Below, in pieces: positions 51,008 to 59,903 of a stretch of 64,000 nucleotides of DNA (within the stretch, counting starts at the first letter, position 1; the number at the start of each line of letters is the position of its first letter). This DNA is from Pseudomonas synxantha BG33R. GTDB taxonomy: Bacteria > Pseudomonadota > Gammaproteobacteria > Pseudomonadales > Pseudomonadaceae. The notes beneath the pieces were generated by a model that saw nothing but the letters and a program-made list of their open reading frames with translations, was not told the origin of the DNA and ran no database searches. The DNA is taken from NCBI RefSeq assembly GCF_000263715.2, contig NZ_CM001514.1:1908936-1972935 (forward strand), read 5' to 3'. The position numbers and the translations under genes are program-made.

Positions 51008-51070
51008 AGCTGCAAGCTTCGAGCTATAAGCTGTAAGCTAGCGGCTGAAAGCTTGTAGCTTGTAGCTCGC
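51008..51070. repeat. AGCTT-rich repeat tract
   Basis: Iterated AGCT units (AGCTGCAAGCTTCGAGCTAT, AAGCTGTAAGCT, AAAGCTTGTAGCTTGTAGCT) that form an imperfect hairpin. Such tracts are frequent between pseudomonad genes. Placed after the stop of the hypothetical gene, it may work as a transcript end. Confidence 0.7.
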
Positions 51071-51107
51071 TTTTAACCTACCCGTCGTCTTGCGAAGGAT
51101 TTTCCGG

Positions 51108-52070
51108 ATGTTGTCGCGCCTTTCCGTCGTCACCTGCTGCCTGTCTCTCGCTGCGCTTTGTGCGGCCGGTTCGGCGGCAGCCTTGCAGTTGCCCCTGCCG
51201 CCGCCAGGCGAGGACATTGTCGGTCAGGTCCAGGTCATCAAGGCCAAGTACGAAGATACCTTTGCCGACCTGGGCACCACCTACGACCTGGGCTACTCGG
51301 AAATGGTCGCGGCCAACCCCGGCGTCGATGCCTGGCTGCCGGGCGCGGGCACCGATATTGTGCTGCCGACACGTTTTATCCTGCCGCCGGGGCCACGGGA
51401 AGGCATTGTGATCAACTTGGCCGAGTACCGGCTCTACTACTATCCAAAGGGCCAGGACGTCGTCTACACCTTCCCGTTGGGCATTGGCCGTGAAGGCTGG
51501 GGCTCGCCGATCGCCCACACCAGTATCATCGCCAAGACGCCGAACCCGACCTGGACGCCACCGGCCTCGATCAAGGCCGAGCACGCCGCCAACGGTGACC
51601 CGCTGCCCAACGTGGTGCCTGCCGGTCCGGATAACCCGCTGGGGCCGTTCAAGTTCACGCTGGGCACGCCGGGTTACCTGATCCATGGCTCCAACATGAA
51701 ATTTGGTATCGGCACGCGTACCAGCCACGGCTGTTTCCGCATGTTCAATAACAACGTACTGGAAATGGCCGGCATGGTGCCGGTGGGCACCTCGGTGCGC
51801 ATTATCAACGACGCCTACAAGTTCGGCAGCAGTGGTGGCAAGGTCTACCTTGAAGCTAATACCCCGTTGAACGATGACGGCACGCCTTCGGTGGTCGACA
51901 AGCACACGGCGGTCATCAACGCGTTGCTCAAGCGTGAAGACCTGTCCAACAACCTGCGCGTGAACTGGGACCAGGTGCGTGATGTGGTCGCGGCCGAGGA
52001 TGGTTTGCCGACCGAGATTGGCGTGCCGGGCGCGGCGCCGGTGGCCTCCAGCACGCCGGTCGACCTGTAG
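51108..52070 (+). CDS. L,D-transpeptidase (ErfK/YbiS/YcfS/YnhG family)
   Basis: A 320-residue periplasmic enzyme: signal peptide about 1-25 (SLAALCAAGSAAA), a LysM-like region (about 45-85: DTFADLGTTYDLGYSEMVAANPG), and the YkuD catalytic domain (about 95-230) with HGSNMKFGIGTRTSHGCFRM, containing the catalytic His and Cys; Phe replaces the more usual Ile after the Cys. It forms 3-3 peptidoglycan cross-links or anchors the Lpp/OprI-type lipoprotein; the convergent oprI next door makes the second role attractive. The ATG at 51108 follows AAGGA. Confidence 0.92.
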   Translation: MLSRLSVVTCCLSLAALCAAGSAAALQLPLPPPGEDIVGQVQVIKAKYEDTFADLGTTYDLGYSEMVAANPGVDAWLPGAGTDIVLPTRFILPPGPREGIVINLAEYRLYYYPKGQDVVYTFPLGIGREGWGSPIAHTSIIAKTPNPTWTPPASIKAEHAANGDPLPNVVPAGPDNPLGPFKFTLGTPGYLIHGSNMKFGIGTRTSHGCFRMFNNNVLEMAGMVPVGTSVRIINDAYKFGSSGGKVYLEANTPLNDDGTPSVVDKHTAVINALLKREDLSNNLRVNWDQVRDVVAAEDGLPTEIGVPGAAPVASSTPVDL

Positions 52071-52088
52071 GCGCGTCAAGCGCGAGGC

Positions 52089-52120
52089 AAAAAAAAGCCG
52101 ACCCATAAATGGATCGGCTT
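52089..52120 (-). terminator. Rho-independent terminator of oprI
   Basis: On the minus strand AAGCCGATCCAT/ATGGGTCGGCTT forms a stem with one mismatch followed by a run of T. It ends the oprI message; on the plus strand the U-tract is missing. Confidence 0.85.
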
Positions 52121-52141
52121 GATAACAACCCCGAAGGATTA

Positions 52142-52393
52142 TTACTTGCGGCTTGCTTTCTCAAGCATGCGCAGAGCGCGCTCGTTAGCTTCGTCAGCAG
52201 TCTGTTGTGCTTTTTGAGCAGCAGCCAGAGCTTCATCAGCTTTACGGTAGGCTTCGTCTGCACGAGCCTGGGAGCGAGCTGCTGCGTCTTCAGTTGCAGT
52301 CAGACGAGCTTCGGTTTCTTTGGAGACGCTGCTGCAACCGGTAGCCAGAACTGCGGCCAGAGCCAGAGCAGAGAATTTCAGAACGTTGTTCAT
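52142..52393 (-). CDS. oprI: major outer membrane lipoprotein I (OprI, Lpp-like)
   Basis: An 83-residue lipoprotein: signal [20 protein letters not shown] with the lipobox ATGC (acceptor Cys near residue 20), then an alanine-rich heptad-repeat helix that trimerises, and the C-terminal RKAS-type end (EKASRK) with the Lys that may be linked to peptidoglycan. It is a very abundant envelope protein; codons are highly biased. The ATG at 52393 follows AAGGGGAACACG. A long upstream region (over 600 bp to the next gene) holds its promoter. Confidence 0.95.
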   Translation of the reverse strand: MNNVLKFSALALAAVLATGCSSVSKETEARLTATEDAAARSQARADEAYRKADEALAAAQKAQQTADEANERALRMLEKASRK

Positions 52394-53006
52394 CGTGTTC
52401 CCCTTCAAGGACTTTCAATTAGATGGCTACTTGCTCAGAGTGAGCTAATAGCCGGCGTACATACTACCCATTACTTGTAGTAAGTAAACTGACGTTGCGC
52501 AAGAAGCAAAAAAAATTCCTGTGCCGAATCTATTTTGGCTAACCTTTTGAAGGTTTGTATGAAAACTGTCCAGTTTTTTTCATCTCGACCGACATTGGAT
52601 CCAGGCTGAAAGGGCCGGCCCGCATGTGTTAAGCCTTGTAAACAGATGAAAATTTATATATCGAAGCGGGCACTTTCGTTGCCATCGGCTTTACTCCGGC
52701 TGGCATCTTTTGCGCATGTAGAGGTGACTTTAAGAGCGGCAGTTCGTCTCAAGCTTCAACTGCCGGCAATGTTCAGGCTATCGGTCAACGGTTGATCGAG
52801 GCCCTTTCTATATATCCAGCCGGGGCAGGGAATGATGAGTGCGCCTTGAGCAATTGCAGGATTGGTGCCTACTATTCCCTACGTGCTGGCTGTGAGCGCT
52901 CAGGGTTTTCTCGTTGTCGAAACCGGCACGGGGTGGCGTAGATGTTCCTTCGCCGGAAAAACATCGGTAAGGTAGGGTCAATATTCAAGACCCGCGAGGA
53001 GTAGTG
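52394..53006. other. long intergenic region upstream of oprI and the GNAT gene
   Basis: 613 bases with no convincing gene. On the minus strand TTTACT-N16-TAGTAT (about 52465-52492) is a plausible oprI promoter. At 52541-52555 AACCTT/AAGGTT and at 52563-52580 AAAACT/AGTTTT followed by seven T form two small hairpins, the second resembling a plus-strand terminator. AT-rich DNA around 52650 (ATTTATATATCG) could hold another promoter. A small RNA is possible; nothing is proven. Confidence 0.4.
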
Positions 53007-53288
53007 ATGAGCGAGGCGTTGTCCATCCACCATGACCAGGCTGGTCATCAGTTCGAGACCAATGTGGACGGTCATCGTGCCTATCTGACCTATATGGACC
53101 TCGGGAAGCAGACGCTGGATATCTATCGCACGTTCGTGCCCAACGCGCTGCGCGGACGAGGCATTGCGGCCGCGTTGACCGAGGCAGCCTTGGAGTATGC
53201 CGAAGTGACTGGCTACACCGTGATTCCATCGTGCTCCTATGTCGAGCGCTATATGGAGCGTCACCAGCGCCATGCCGCAAAGCTGTAA
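53007..53288 (+). CDS. GNAT-related N-acetyltransferase (YjdJ/NATD1-like)
   Basis: A 93-residue compact acetyltransferase. IYRTFVPNALRGRGIAAALTEAALEYAE is the acetyl-CoA binding motif A of the Gcn5-related N-acetyltransferase-like group, and IPSCSYVERYMERH carries the family's Cys and terminal helix. The substrate is unknown. RBS GAGGAG directly before the GTGATG; the ATG at 53007 is used. Confidence 0.87.
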   Translation: MSEALSIHHDQAGHQFETNVDGHRAYLTYMDLGKQTLDIYRTFVPNALRGRGIAAALTEAALEYAEVTGYTVIPSCSYVERYMERHQRHAAKL

Positions 53289-53304
53289 CTGACCAGTTGC
53301 CAAT

Positions 53305-53332
53305 AAAAACGCCGGGCTTGCCCGGCGTTTTT
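53305..53332. terminator. bidirectional terminator between the GNAT gene and aroG
   Basis: AAAAACGCCGGGC pairs with GCCCGGCGTTTTT around a short TT loop, with A-tract and T-tract on the two sides, so it can work in both directions. Confidence 0.9.
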
Positions 53333-53363
53333 GTGTGCGTCTGATCCAGAAAAAATGCGTGGT

Positions 53364-54440
53364 TCAGCTGCGTTTGCGCTTGGGCAACACGTCCTTGAGC
53401 TTGGCGTGCATGCTGCGCAGGGTGGTTTCGGTAGCCGCCCAGTCGATGCAGGCATCGGTAATCGACACGCCGTACTGCAAATCGGCCAGATCCTTTGGAA
53501 TTGCCTGGCAACCCCAGTTCAAATGGCTTTCGACCATCAAGCCGATGATCGACTGGTTGCCTTCCAGGATCTGGTTGGCGACGTTTTCCATCACCAGTGG
53601 CTGCAAGGCCGGGTCCTTGTTGGAGTTGGCGTGGCTGCAGTCAACCATGATGTTTGGCTTGATCTTGGCTTTGTTCAGCGCCTGTTCGCACAGTGCGACA
53701 CTGACCGAATCGTAGTTGGGCTTGCCGTTGCCACCGCGCAGCACTACGTGACCGTAGGCGTTGCCCTTGGTGGTGACGATGGAGACGCCACCTTCCTGGT
53801 TGATACCCAGGAAACGGTGAGGGCTGGAGACCGATTGCAAGGCATTGATCGCCACGGTCAGGCCGCCGTCGGTGCCGTTCTTGAAGCCTACGGCCGAAGA
53901 CAGGCCGGACGCCATTTCGCGGTGGGTTTGCGATTCGGTGGTGCGTGCGCCGATGGCCGACCAACTGATCAGGTCCTGCAGATACTGCGGGGAGATCGGG
54001 TCCAGCGCTTCGGTGGCGGTAGGCAGGCCCATTTCAGCCAGGTCCAGCAACAGTTTGCGCCCGATGTGCAAGCCGTCCTGGATCTTGAACGAGTCGTCCA
54101 GGTACGGGTCGTTGATCAAGCCTTTCCAGCCGACGGTGGTACGCGGTTTCTCGAAATAGACGCGCATCACCAGGTACAGGGTGTCGGACACTTCAGCGGC
54201 CAGCACCTTGAGACGCTCGGCGTATTCGTGGGCAGCCTTGAGGTCGTGGATCGAGCAAGGCCCGATCACCACGAAAAGACGGTGGTCGGTGCCATCGAGA
54301 ATGTCACGGATGACTTCGCGACCCTTGGTGACGGTCTGCAGGGCAGCGTCGCTCAGGGGGATTTCGCGCTTGAGCTGATCGGGTGTGATCAGGGTCTCGT
54401 TGGATTCGACGTTAAGGTCATTGATCGGTAAATCAGCCAT
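53364..54440 (-). CDS. aroG: 3-deoxy-7-phosphoheptulonate synthase (class I DAHP synthase)
   Basis: A 358-residue enzyme making DAHP from phosphoenolpyruvate and erythrose 4-phosphate, the first step of aromatic amino acid synthesis. Seen: VIGPCSIHD (about 58-66), RVYFEKPRTTVGWKGLINDP (about 92-111), GARTTESQ, GFKNGTDG, and MVDCSHANSNKDP with metal and substrate ligands. Length matches the AroFGH type (350-360). The ATG at 54440 gives the standard N-terminus; the frame opens far upstream antisense to other sequence. Which effector amino acid inhibits it is not decided here; the symbol is a class-level choice. Confidence 0.9.
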   Translation of the reverse strand: MADLPINDLNVESNETLITPDQLKREIPLSDAALQTVTKGREVIRDILDGTDHRLFVVIGPCSIHDLKAAHEYAERLKVLAAEVSDTLYLVMRVYFEKPRTTVGWKGLINDPYLDDSFKIQDGLHIGRKLLLDLAEMGLPTATEALDPISPQYLQDLISWSAIGARTTESQTHREMASGLSSAVGFKNGTDGGLTVAINALQSVSSPHRFLGINQEGGVSIVTTKGNAYGHVVLRGGNGKPNYDSVSVALCEQALNKAKIKPNIMVDCSHANSNKDPALQPLVMENVANQILEGNQSIIGLMVESHLNWGCQAIPKDLADLQYGVSITDACIDWAATETTLRSMHAKLKDVLPKRKRS

Positions 54441-54570
54441 CGTGTTACTCGCCAGGGTCACGGGTGCCGGCCGCCAGCCATCCCCGTGCGGCGGGCACAG
54501 CATGATTTGAATACAGGGGGGAGGAACCTTAGCGCGTAACACGGGCCCGCGACAATGGGCAAAGCCCGGT

Positions 54571-55005
54571 TTAATCCAGCGCCGATTGCACAACGGCCTC
54601 ATGGGAGAACTCGGCGGCGTGGCGCGACACCCAGTCACGGGCCATGGCTTCCAGTTGCGCAGGTGTTGGCTCGGTGTTTTCGTGCAGGCGGCAGTAACGT
54701 TCGATCTGGCACACTTGCTCGCCCATTCGCGCACCGAACAAGGCGTGCTCATCGGTAAAGCAAATACCGACGCGATAAGCGTTTTCGCCTTTGCGGCACC
54801 AGGCTACATAGCCCGGATAACGGGCGCTGGGCCCCAAGGAGGGGATATGCAGGTCGACCGCCGTGCCTGGGCGCCAGGCTCGCGGCCAATTGCAGGCGAC
54901 GCCGCCGCGGCCGATAGTGTGCAGGCGTTGACGGGGCAGGGCAGGAGAGGGACGTTGGATCAACTCGACAGCGACATCATCAGGGTGAGGTAAAAAACGA
55001 CCCAT
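54571..55005 (-). CDS. PilZ domain protein
   Basis: A 144-residue cytoplasmic protein of the PilZ (c-di-GMP receptor) type. The beta-barrel is suggested by RQRLHTIGRGGVACNWPRAWRPGTAVDLHIPSLG and VAWCRKGENAYRVGICFTDEHALF. The RxxxR motif expected for c-di-GMP binding is not clear, so binding is uncertain. Its ATG (55003-55005 on the minus strand) overlaps the ATG of the divergent thioredoxin-like gene by two bases. Confidence 0.75.
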   Translation of the reverse strand: MGRFLPHPDDVAVELIQRPSPALPRQRLHTIGRGGVACNWPRAWRPGTAVDLHIPSLGPSARYPGYVAWCRKGENAYRVGICFTDEHALFGARMGEQVCQIERYCRLHENTEPTPAQLEAMARDWVSRHAAEFSHEAVVQSALD

Positions 55006-55390
55006 GTACACGGACTCCGAGCGCCGTCCGGTTGACGGCAGTGGCAGCAGTATAGTGAAGGAACTGGAATTGACCGACCTGGATATTGACCAGCAATTGC
55101 TGGGATTGCCAGGTATTTCGCTGGTAGTGTTTACCAGTGTCGGCTGCTCCAGTTGCCGTTGGGCACGCCAGCAACTGCCGAGCTGGCCGCTGCCGGTGGA
55201 CCGCGTGTGCTGGGTTGATGCCGGGCACAATGGCGGTGCAGTCGAACGCTACCAGATCTTTCATTTGCCGGCGTTGTTCCTGGTGTGCGAGGGTCAGTTC
55301 CTCGGGCAATTACAGACACGGCTTACGGCATCCGACCTCGCCAAATGTGTAAACCAGGCGCTCACACGCACACCAGAGGATTTGCCATGA
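55004..55390 (+). CDS. thioredoxin-like protein with C-x-x-C
   Basis: A 128-residue protein with a thioredoxin fold: a strand SLVVFTSVGCSSCRWARQQL carrying CSSC (about residues 48-51), and HLPALFLVCEGQFLGQLQ with the cis-Pro. No signal peptide is visible, so it is cytoplasmic. The first ATG (55004) overlaps the divergent PilZ start; a GTG at 55055 (VKELELTDLD) would give a more compact domain and is an alternative. The stop overlaps the panE-like start (ATGA). Confidence 0.75.
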   Translation: MYTDSERRPVDGSGSSIVKELELTDLDIDQQLLGLPGISLVVFTSVGCSSCRWARQQLPSWPLPVDRVCWVDAGHNGGAVERYQIFHLPALFLVCEGQFLGQLQTRLTASDLAKCVNQALTRTPEDLP

Positions 55391-56349
55391 CAGCCCTTTC
55401 ATCCCCGTCGCCACGCATTGGCATTATTGGCACGGGTGCCATTGGTGGTTACTACGGCTTGATGCTGGCGCGTGCTGGCTTCGATGTGCATTTCCTGTTG
55501 CGCAGCGAATATGCAGCGGTTAGTCAAAAGGGCCTGCACGTCAACAGCACGGTGCATGGCCCGTTGCACCTGCATCCGGTTCAGGCCTATGCCTGCGCCG
55601 CCGACATGCCTTCATGCGACTGGCTGTTGGTGGGCACCAAATCCACCGGCAACGTGGACCTGGCGCCGACTATCGCCCAGGTCGCGGCGCCGGATGCCAA
55701 GGTGGTGCTGCTGCAAAACGGCCTGGATGTAGAGGACAGTCTGCGTGAACATTTGCCAGCGTCGCTGCACCTGCTCGGCGGGCTGTGCTACATCGGCGTG
55801 TACCGGTCCGCTCCGGGTGTGGTCGAGCATCAGGCACTGGGCCGGGTCAACCTGGGGTATCACAGCGGTACGGCTGCCAACGATGAGGCGCAGCAAAAGG
55901 CAATTGTCGAAGAGGGCGCGGGGCTGTTTCACCGGGCCGGCATCGAGTCCCAGGCCATGGCCAACGTGCATCAGGCGCGCTGGCATAAACTGGTGTGGAA
56001 CGTGCCGTATAACGGCCTGTCTGTGTTGTTGGGCACGGGAACCAAGGCCATGATGGCGGATGAGTCCAGCCGCGAATTGATCCAGGCCTTGATGGCCGAA
56101 GTGGTGCAAGGCGCCCGTGCCTGCGGCCATGAAATTCCCGTCAGCTACGCAGGGCAGATGTTTGCCATGACCGAAACCATGGACGATTACTTGCCCAGCA
56201 TGTATCACGATCACGTGCATAAGCGCCCATTGGAATTGGCGGCGATCTACGCCCGGCCCCTGGCCGCTGCGAGGGCGGCCGGTTGCGAGCTGCCGCGTAT
56301 GCAGGCGCTGTACCAGGCCTTGAGTTTTATTGATCGGCACAATCGCTGA
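55387..56349 (+). CDS. panE: 2-dehydropantoate 2-reductase (ketopantoate reductase family)
   Basis: A 320-residue NADPH-dependent reductase. The Rossmann motif GIIGTGAIGGYYG is at residues 12-24, LLVGTKS near 78, QNGLDVEDSLRE near 105, and the catalytic Lys in WHKLVWNVPYNGL near 195. It reduces ketopantoate to pantoate in CoA synthesis. Several paralogues occur in pseudomonads, so the pathway role is likely and not certain. The ATG overlaps the previous TGA; the longer frame to 55285 is not real. Confidence 0.85.
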   Translation: MTALSSPSPRIGIIGTGAIGGYYGLMLARAGFDVHFLLRSEYAAVSQKGLHVNSTVHGPLHLHPVQAYACAADMPSCDWLLVGTKSTGNVDLAPTIAQVAAPDAKVVLLQNGLDVEDSLREHLPASLHLLGGLCYIGVYRSAPGVVEHQALGRVNLGYHSGTAANDEAQQKAIVEEGAGLFHRAGIESQAMANVHQARWHKLVWNVPYNGLSVLLGTGTKAMMADESSRELIQALMAEVVQGARACGHEIPVSYAGQMFAMTETMDDYLPSMYHDHVHKRPLELAAIYARPLAAARAAGCELPRMQALYQALSFIDRHNR

Positions 56350-56364
56350 TTGGGGGGAGACACC

Positions 56365-57282
56365 ATGGCAAAGGGGTTGGGTGACAAGCTGGTGCTGGCG
56401 ATTTCCTCGCGGGCGCTGTTCGACCTCAGTGACAGTCACAAGGTCTACCTGGCTGAAGGTGTTGAGGCTTACCGCAAATACCAGATCGAACACGAGGAAG
56501 AAACCCTCGAGCCCGGCGATGCCTTCCCGCTGGTCAAAAAGCTGTTGAGCCTGAATGCCAGCTTGGGCCGTGCGCGGGTTGAGGTGGTGCTGGTGTCGCG
56601 CAACAGTGCCGATACCGGGTTGCGGGTGTTCAACTCGATCCAGCATTACGGCCTGGACATTTCGCGCGCCGCTTTCGTCGGCGGGCGTAGTCCTTATCCT
56701 TATTTGGCTGCCTTCGGTTGTCATCTGTTTCTCTCCACCCATGCTGAAGATGTGCGCAGCGCCCTGGATGCCGGTTTTGCCGCGGCGACGATTCTGTCGG
56801 GCGGTGCGCGCCGGGCTTCGAGCGAAGAACTGCGCATCGCATTCGACGGCGACGCAGTGTTGTTCTCCGACGAGTCCGAGCGTGTCTACCAGGCTGGCGG
56901 GCTGGAAGCCTTTCAGGCCAGTGAGCGGGAGTCGGCGCGCCAGCCGTTGCACGGCGGCCCGTTCAAAGGCTTCCTGGCGGCGCTCAACCTGTTGCAGCGC
57001 GAGTTTGCCGATGACGCCTGCCCGATCCGCACGGCGCTGGTCACTGCACGTTCGGCGCCGTCCCATGAGCGTGTGATTCGTACGCTGCGTGAGTGGGATA
57101 TCCGCCTGGACGAGTCGCTGTTTCTCGGTGGGCTGGAAAAATCCGCCTTCCTGGAGGCCTTTGCGGCCGATGTATTTTTTGATGACCAGGCCGGGCATTG
57201 CGAGAAAGCCAGGGAGGTGGTGGCCACCGGGCATGTGCCCCATGGCATCAGTAACGAGTTGAGAATCCAGACCGAGAGCTAG
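56365..57282 (+). CDS. 5'-nucleotidase (5-nucleotidase family, HAD-like)
   Basis: A 305-residue cytoplasmic protein of the bacterial 5-nucleotidase family (similar to eukaryotic cytosolic IA). LVLAISSRALFDLSDSHKVYLAEGVEAYRKYQ, AFPLVKKLLSLN, VVLVSRNSADTGLRVFNS and FDGDAVLFSDESE (HAD acidic motif) are visible, plus FFDDQAGH near the end. It dephosphorylates nucleoside monophosphates. A strong GGGGGGAGA lies before the ATG at 56365; it is 15 bp after panE. Confidence 0.88.
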   Translation: MAKGLGDKLVLAISSRALFDLSDSHKVYLAEGVEAYRKYQIEHEEETLEPGDAFPLVKKLLSLNASLGRARVEVVLVSRNSADTGLRVFNSIQHYGLDISRAAFVGGRSPYPYLAAFGCHLFLSTHAEDVRSALDAGFAAATILSGGARRASSEELRIAFDGDAVLFSDESERVYQAGGLEAFQASERESARQPLHGGPFKGFLAALNLLQREFADDACPIRTALVTARSAPSHERVIRTLREWDIRLDESLFLGGLEKSAFLEAFAADVFFDDQAGHCEKAREVVATGHVPHGISNELRIQTES

Positions 57283-57330
57283 CTGCTAAGCTCATTCAAT
57301 CTCCGCCATCCTGGCAGTCCAGGAGGTTCT

Positions 57331-57831
57331 ATGATTCGTTCGATGTTGTATGCCACGGACCTGGGTCTGTATGCGCCGTACGTGATGCAACATGCGCTGG
57401 CGTTGGCGCGAACGTTCAAGGCTGACCTGTATGTGATCCATGTGGTCGAGCCCATCGGGTTGTTCGCCGAATCAGTATTACAGAGCTACCTTGATGAGAA
57501 GGCGCTGAGCGAATGGCAGAGCCAGGGGTTGAGCACGGTCATGGCGACCATCGAACAGCGCGTATTGGACGGCTTTCGCGATGAGTTGGGGGAAGGGGAG
57601 CAGGACCTGCAATTGATTCGTTCGGTCAGGGTGATCCAAGGGGATACCTGCGAGGTGATTCTCGACCAACTGCGAAAACTTTCCGTCGACTTGCTGATCG
57701 TAGGGAGTCATAGCCAGGCAACCGGCGTGGCCGTGCCCTTGGGGCGCACCGCTGCTCGCGTGTTGCAGCTGTCTCCGGTGCCGGTTTATCTGGTGCCGTC
57801 GCTGCAGCGTAGACGCAGCGAAGATAGCTGA
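57331..57831 (+). CDS. universal stress protein family
   Basis: A 166-residue UspA-type protein. N-terminal MIRSMLYATDLGLYAPYVMQHALALA, a central helix, VIQGDTCEVILDQLRKLSVDLLIVGSHSQ and the ATP-loop-like terminal PLGRTAARVLQLSPVPVYLVP (G-x9-G-S/T region altered). It is likely an ATP/AMP-binding stress protein. The RBS AGGAGG precedes the ATG by six bases. Confidence 0.88.
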   Translation: MIRSMLYATDLGLYAPYVMQHALALARTFKADLYVIHVVEPIGLFAESVLQSYLDEKALSEWQSQGLSTVMATIEQRVLDGFRDELGEGEQDLQLIRSVRVIQGDTCEVILDQLRKLSVDLLIVGSHSQATGVAVPLGRTAARVLQLSPVPVYLVPSLQRRRSEDS

Positions 57832-57925
57832 TCGGTAAAAACGATAAAAAGTTCTAGATTTATCTGTCTAACCTTTAATATAGTTATATATCGTCGCTGA
57901 TACCCGTGGCGTCTATCTGCTTTGA

Positions 57926-58909
<984 letters not shown>

Positions 58910-58914
58910 GTGAT

Positions 58915-59397
58915 TTATCGGGCCTCGGTAACCATAAAGTGTTGCCGAGCGCCTGCCACCAGAATCTCCACCTCATCCCCTTCAAACTTGCCCAATAGGC
59001 TTTTGCCCAGGGGCGAGCGCGGGGTGATGACGGTCACCGGTTGCCCGACCACATCGACTTTCAACCCTGCCGCATCCGGCGCCAAAAATAGCCATTGCTG
59101 GCGACCGTTCTCGTCTTCCAGGCCCAACAGCGCCCCGACTTCTATCCCGCGTTGTTCATCGTACCCTCGCAACTGAAGGTTCTGGCACAGCGTCAGCGAT
59201 TGCTTGATCTCCTCGACCCGCTTGGCCTGCCCGGCCGCGAGGTATGACGCCTCCAACCCCAGGGTGTCGTATTTGTTCTCGGCGATGTTTTCTTCGTGGG
59301 TCGCGGTTTCGTAAGCGGTCTGCGCGGCGCGTTGGGCAATATCGAGGTCGGCGGTGAGTTTTTCCAGGATCAACTGGAGGACGGCGTGTTTATTCAT
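58915..59397 (-). CDS. stand-alone GreA/GreB-family protein
   Basis: A 160-residue protein with an N-terminal coiled coil (about 1-75: LILEKLTADLDIAQRAAQTAYETATHEENIAENKYDTLGLEASY) and a C-terminal FKBP-like GreA/GreB domain (about 85-160: VGALLGLEDENGRQQWLFLAPDAAG, VITPRSPLGKSLLG). It resembles Gre/Rnk-type secondary-channel factors of RNA polymerase; the tip acidic pair is in HEENIAENKYD. It is distinct from greB in this window. It is read with the membrane protein gene 5 bp upstream on the same strand. Confidence 0.8.
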   Translation of the reverse strand: MNKHAVLQLILEKLTADLDIAQRAAQTAYETATHEENIAENKYDTLGLEASYLAAGQAKRVEEIKQSLTLCQNLQLRGYDEQRGIEVGALLGLEDENGRQQWLFLAPDAAGLKVDVVGQPVTVITPRSPLGKSLLGKFEGDEVEILVAGARQHFMVTEAR

Positions 59398-59402
59398 GAT
59401 CT

Positions 59403-59771
59403 TCAATCGCAAAATTGCAGGACATTGGCCCGAGTCTTTTCACTGGGGGCGTTCTGGTCCTGTTGCAGCCAGAACTGGCATTTGGGGTTGGACAGGTTGC
59501 GCGCATTACTGCGGGCCTGGTCCAGGGCCTGTTGTTGTTCCTGCTTTTGCAGGTTTTGTTGATACTGTTCGAACATGCGGTTCGGTGGCTGCGGCACAAC
59601 TGCGGCCGGCTCGCCCAACTGCTGAACCGCCTGGGCCACGGGTGCCAGGCTTTGGGGAAACAGATAGCGAGTTGCCAGCCAGGCGGTCAGCGCAATGGCG
59701 ATAAACCCCAGCCACACGCCTGCGGCAATGGCGATGCACAGCTTGAACAGTGACAGCTGACGGTCGGACAT
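59403..59771 (-). CDS. hypothetical membrane protein
   Basis: A 122-residue protein with one N-terminal transmembrane helix (about 8-35: LCIAIAAGVWLGFIAIALTAWLATRYLFP) and a Q-rich periplasmic tail with a short coiled coil (QYQQNLQKQEQQQALDQARSNARN) and two Cys (PKCQFW, QFCD). I do not recognise it. It is co-directional with the Gre-like gene (5-bp gap), so probably in one operon. Confidence 0.75.
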   Translation of the reverse strand: MSDRQLSLFKLCIAIAAGVWLGFIAIALTAWLATRYLFPQSLAPVAQAVQQLGEPAAVVPQPPNRMFEQYQQNLQKQEQQQALDQARSNARNLSNPKCQFWLQQDQNAPSEKTRANVLQFCD

Positions 59772-59903
59772 GATGGCCTCCTGGCAGACATTGACGGCGT
59801 GGTGCCGATTGTCGCACAGCCGCCGTGCAGAATAATCGCGATCAAGCCTTCTGCATCAGCGCATTTATGCGGACAATCGAGCCTTTGGACGATGGAGCCC
59901 GGA

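Noticed and set aside
51008..51070. CRISPR-like array in the AGCTT tract
   Set aside because: Units are only 5-12 bases, contiguous and irregular, with no spacers and no cas genes.
55612..57243. 543-codon minus-strand frame opposite the panE and 5'-nucleotidase genes
   Set aside because: It spans two recognised genes on the other strand and has no domain or codon bias of its own.
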